From Xanthoparmelia taractica (Eukaryota; Ascomycota; Lecanoromycetes; Lecanorales; Parmeliaceae), in NCBI GenBank assembly GCA_033085395.1, contig JANQBS010000369.1, positions 1-32,282 on the forward strand: DNA of 32,282 bases, in the 5' to 3' direction. The translations under genes were made by a program, and so were the position numbers. This document shows, one piece after another, positions 32,208-32,282 of this stretch. The notes under the pieces were generated by a model. The model did no database searches, was not told where the DNA came from, and saw nothing but the letters and a program-made list of their open reading frames with translations. The first letter of the stretch is position 1, and each line of letters begins with the position of its first letter.

Positions 32208-32282
32208 TACGGGTCGGAAAGGTGTGGTATCTGTTGAACATAGTCGTTTTCAACTTTTTTTCAACTTTTTTTAAAAAATTAT
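32208..32282 (-). mobile_element. hAT-like transposon end (R-type terminus, element extends right of window)
   Basis: Starts TACGGGTCGGAAAGG, then goes on with the R-type subterminal sequence (CTGTTGAACATAGTCG, then CAACTTTTTTT twice). Its inverse complement matches the right end of the MITE (28017-28091) over about 75 bp, almost perfectly. As the R end is on the left, the element lies in minus orientation and runs past the window. The 8 bp before it, CTCTCGCG, fit nTnnnnAn only at position 2. Confidence 0.65.

Noticed and set aside
1..32282. A large cargo-carrying Starship element
   Set aside because: No tyrosine recombinase (DUF3435) or cargo gene is visible, and the terminal features fit small hAT-like elements better.

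Overview
The window looks like heterochromatin-like, AT-rich transposon graveyard from a filamentous ascomycete (Pezizomycotina). Almost every base has been reshaped by repeat-induced point mutation (RIP): CpA and TpG are nearly absent while CpG survives. In 24061-24300, for example, I count 12 CpG, 2 CpA and 0 TpG. Stop codons of the TAA/TAG type fill every frame, so no intact gene is present. I found no tRNA, rRNA, CRISPR array or single-copy host gene. Genus and species cannot be told from what is visible.

Layout. 1-74 is the outward-facing end of a hAT-like DNA transposon lying to the left. 75-7551 holds two minus-strand Ty3/Gypsy pol fragments (591-1480, with an intact YVDD; 5045-6190, with YINN), separated by relics I cannot name and by two little-mutated patches (510-590 and 4919-5041). 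A second hAT-like end starts at 7552. 7627-13172 is strongly eroded but keeps a readable minus-strand retrotransposon gag at 10400-10940.

13173-29799 is best read as one large minus-strand Gypsy element (called C here): LTR at 29534-29799, gag N-terminus at 29110-29500, gag core at 21880-22302, then protease linker, RT, RNase H, integrase and chromodomain down to about 15.3 kb, and a second LTR at 13173-13428. Its chromodomain and 3' tail are duplicated in tandem (14751-15884 and 15910-17112). A plus-strand Gypsy element (D, 22303-29109, 183-bp LTRs, TTAAA target duplication) sits inside the gag of C. A 241-bp hAT-like MITE (27851-28091, 8-bp duplication ATCGAGAT) sits inside the integrase of D. 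This gives a three-level nest with a clear order of events: C, then D, then the MITE.

29858-30125 is an inverted copy of the C LTR, head to head with the first. 30126-32207 is relic DNA with a marked strand bias in its mutations and a possible coiled-coil coding relic. 32208-32282 is the start of another hAT-like element.

The most interesting signals are the mirrored strand asymmetry of the mutations at 3.1-4.3 kb and 30.1-30.8 kb, the almost unmutated hAT-like ends, and the tandem chromodomain/3'-tail duplication. I see no convincing new biological system; the window is explained by nested, RIP-mutated transposons.
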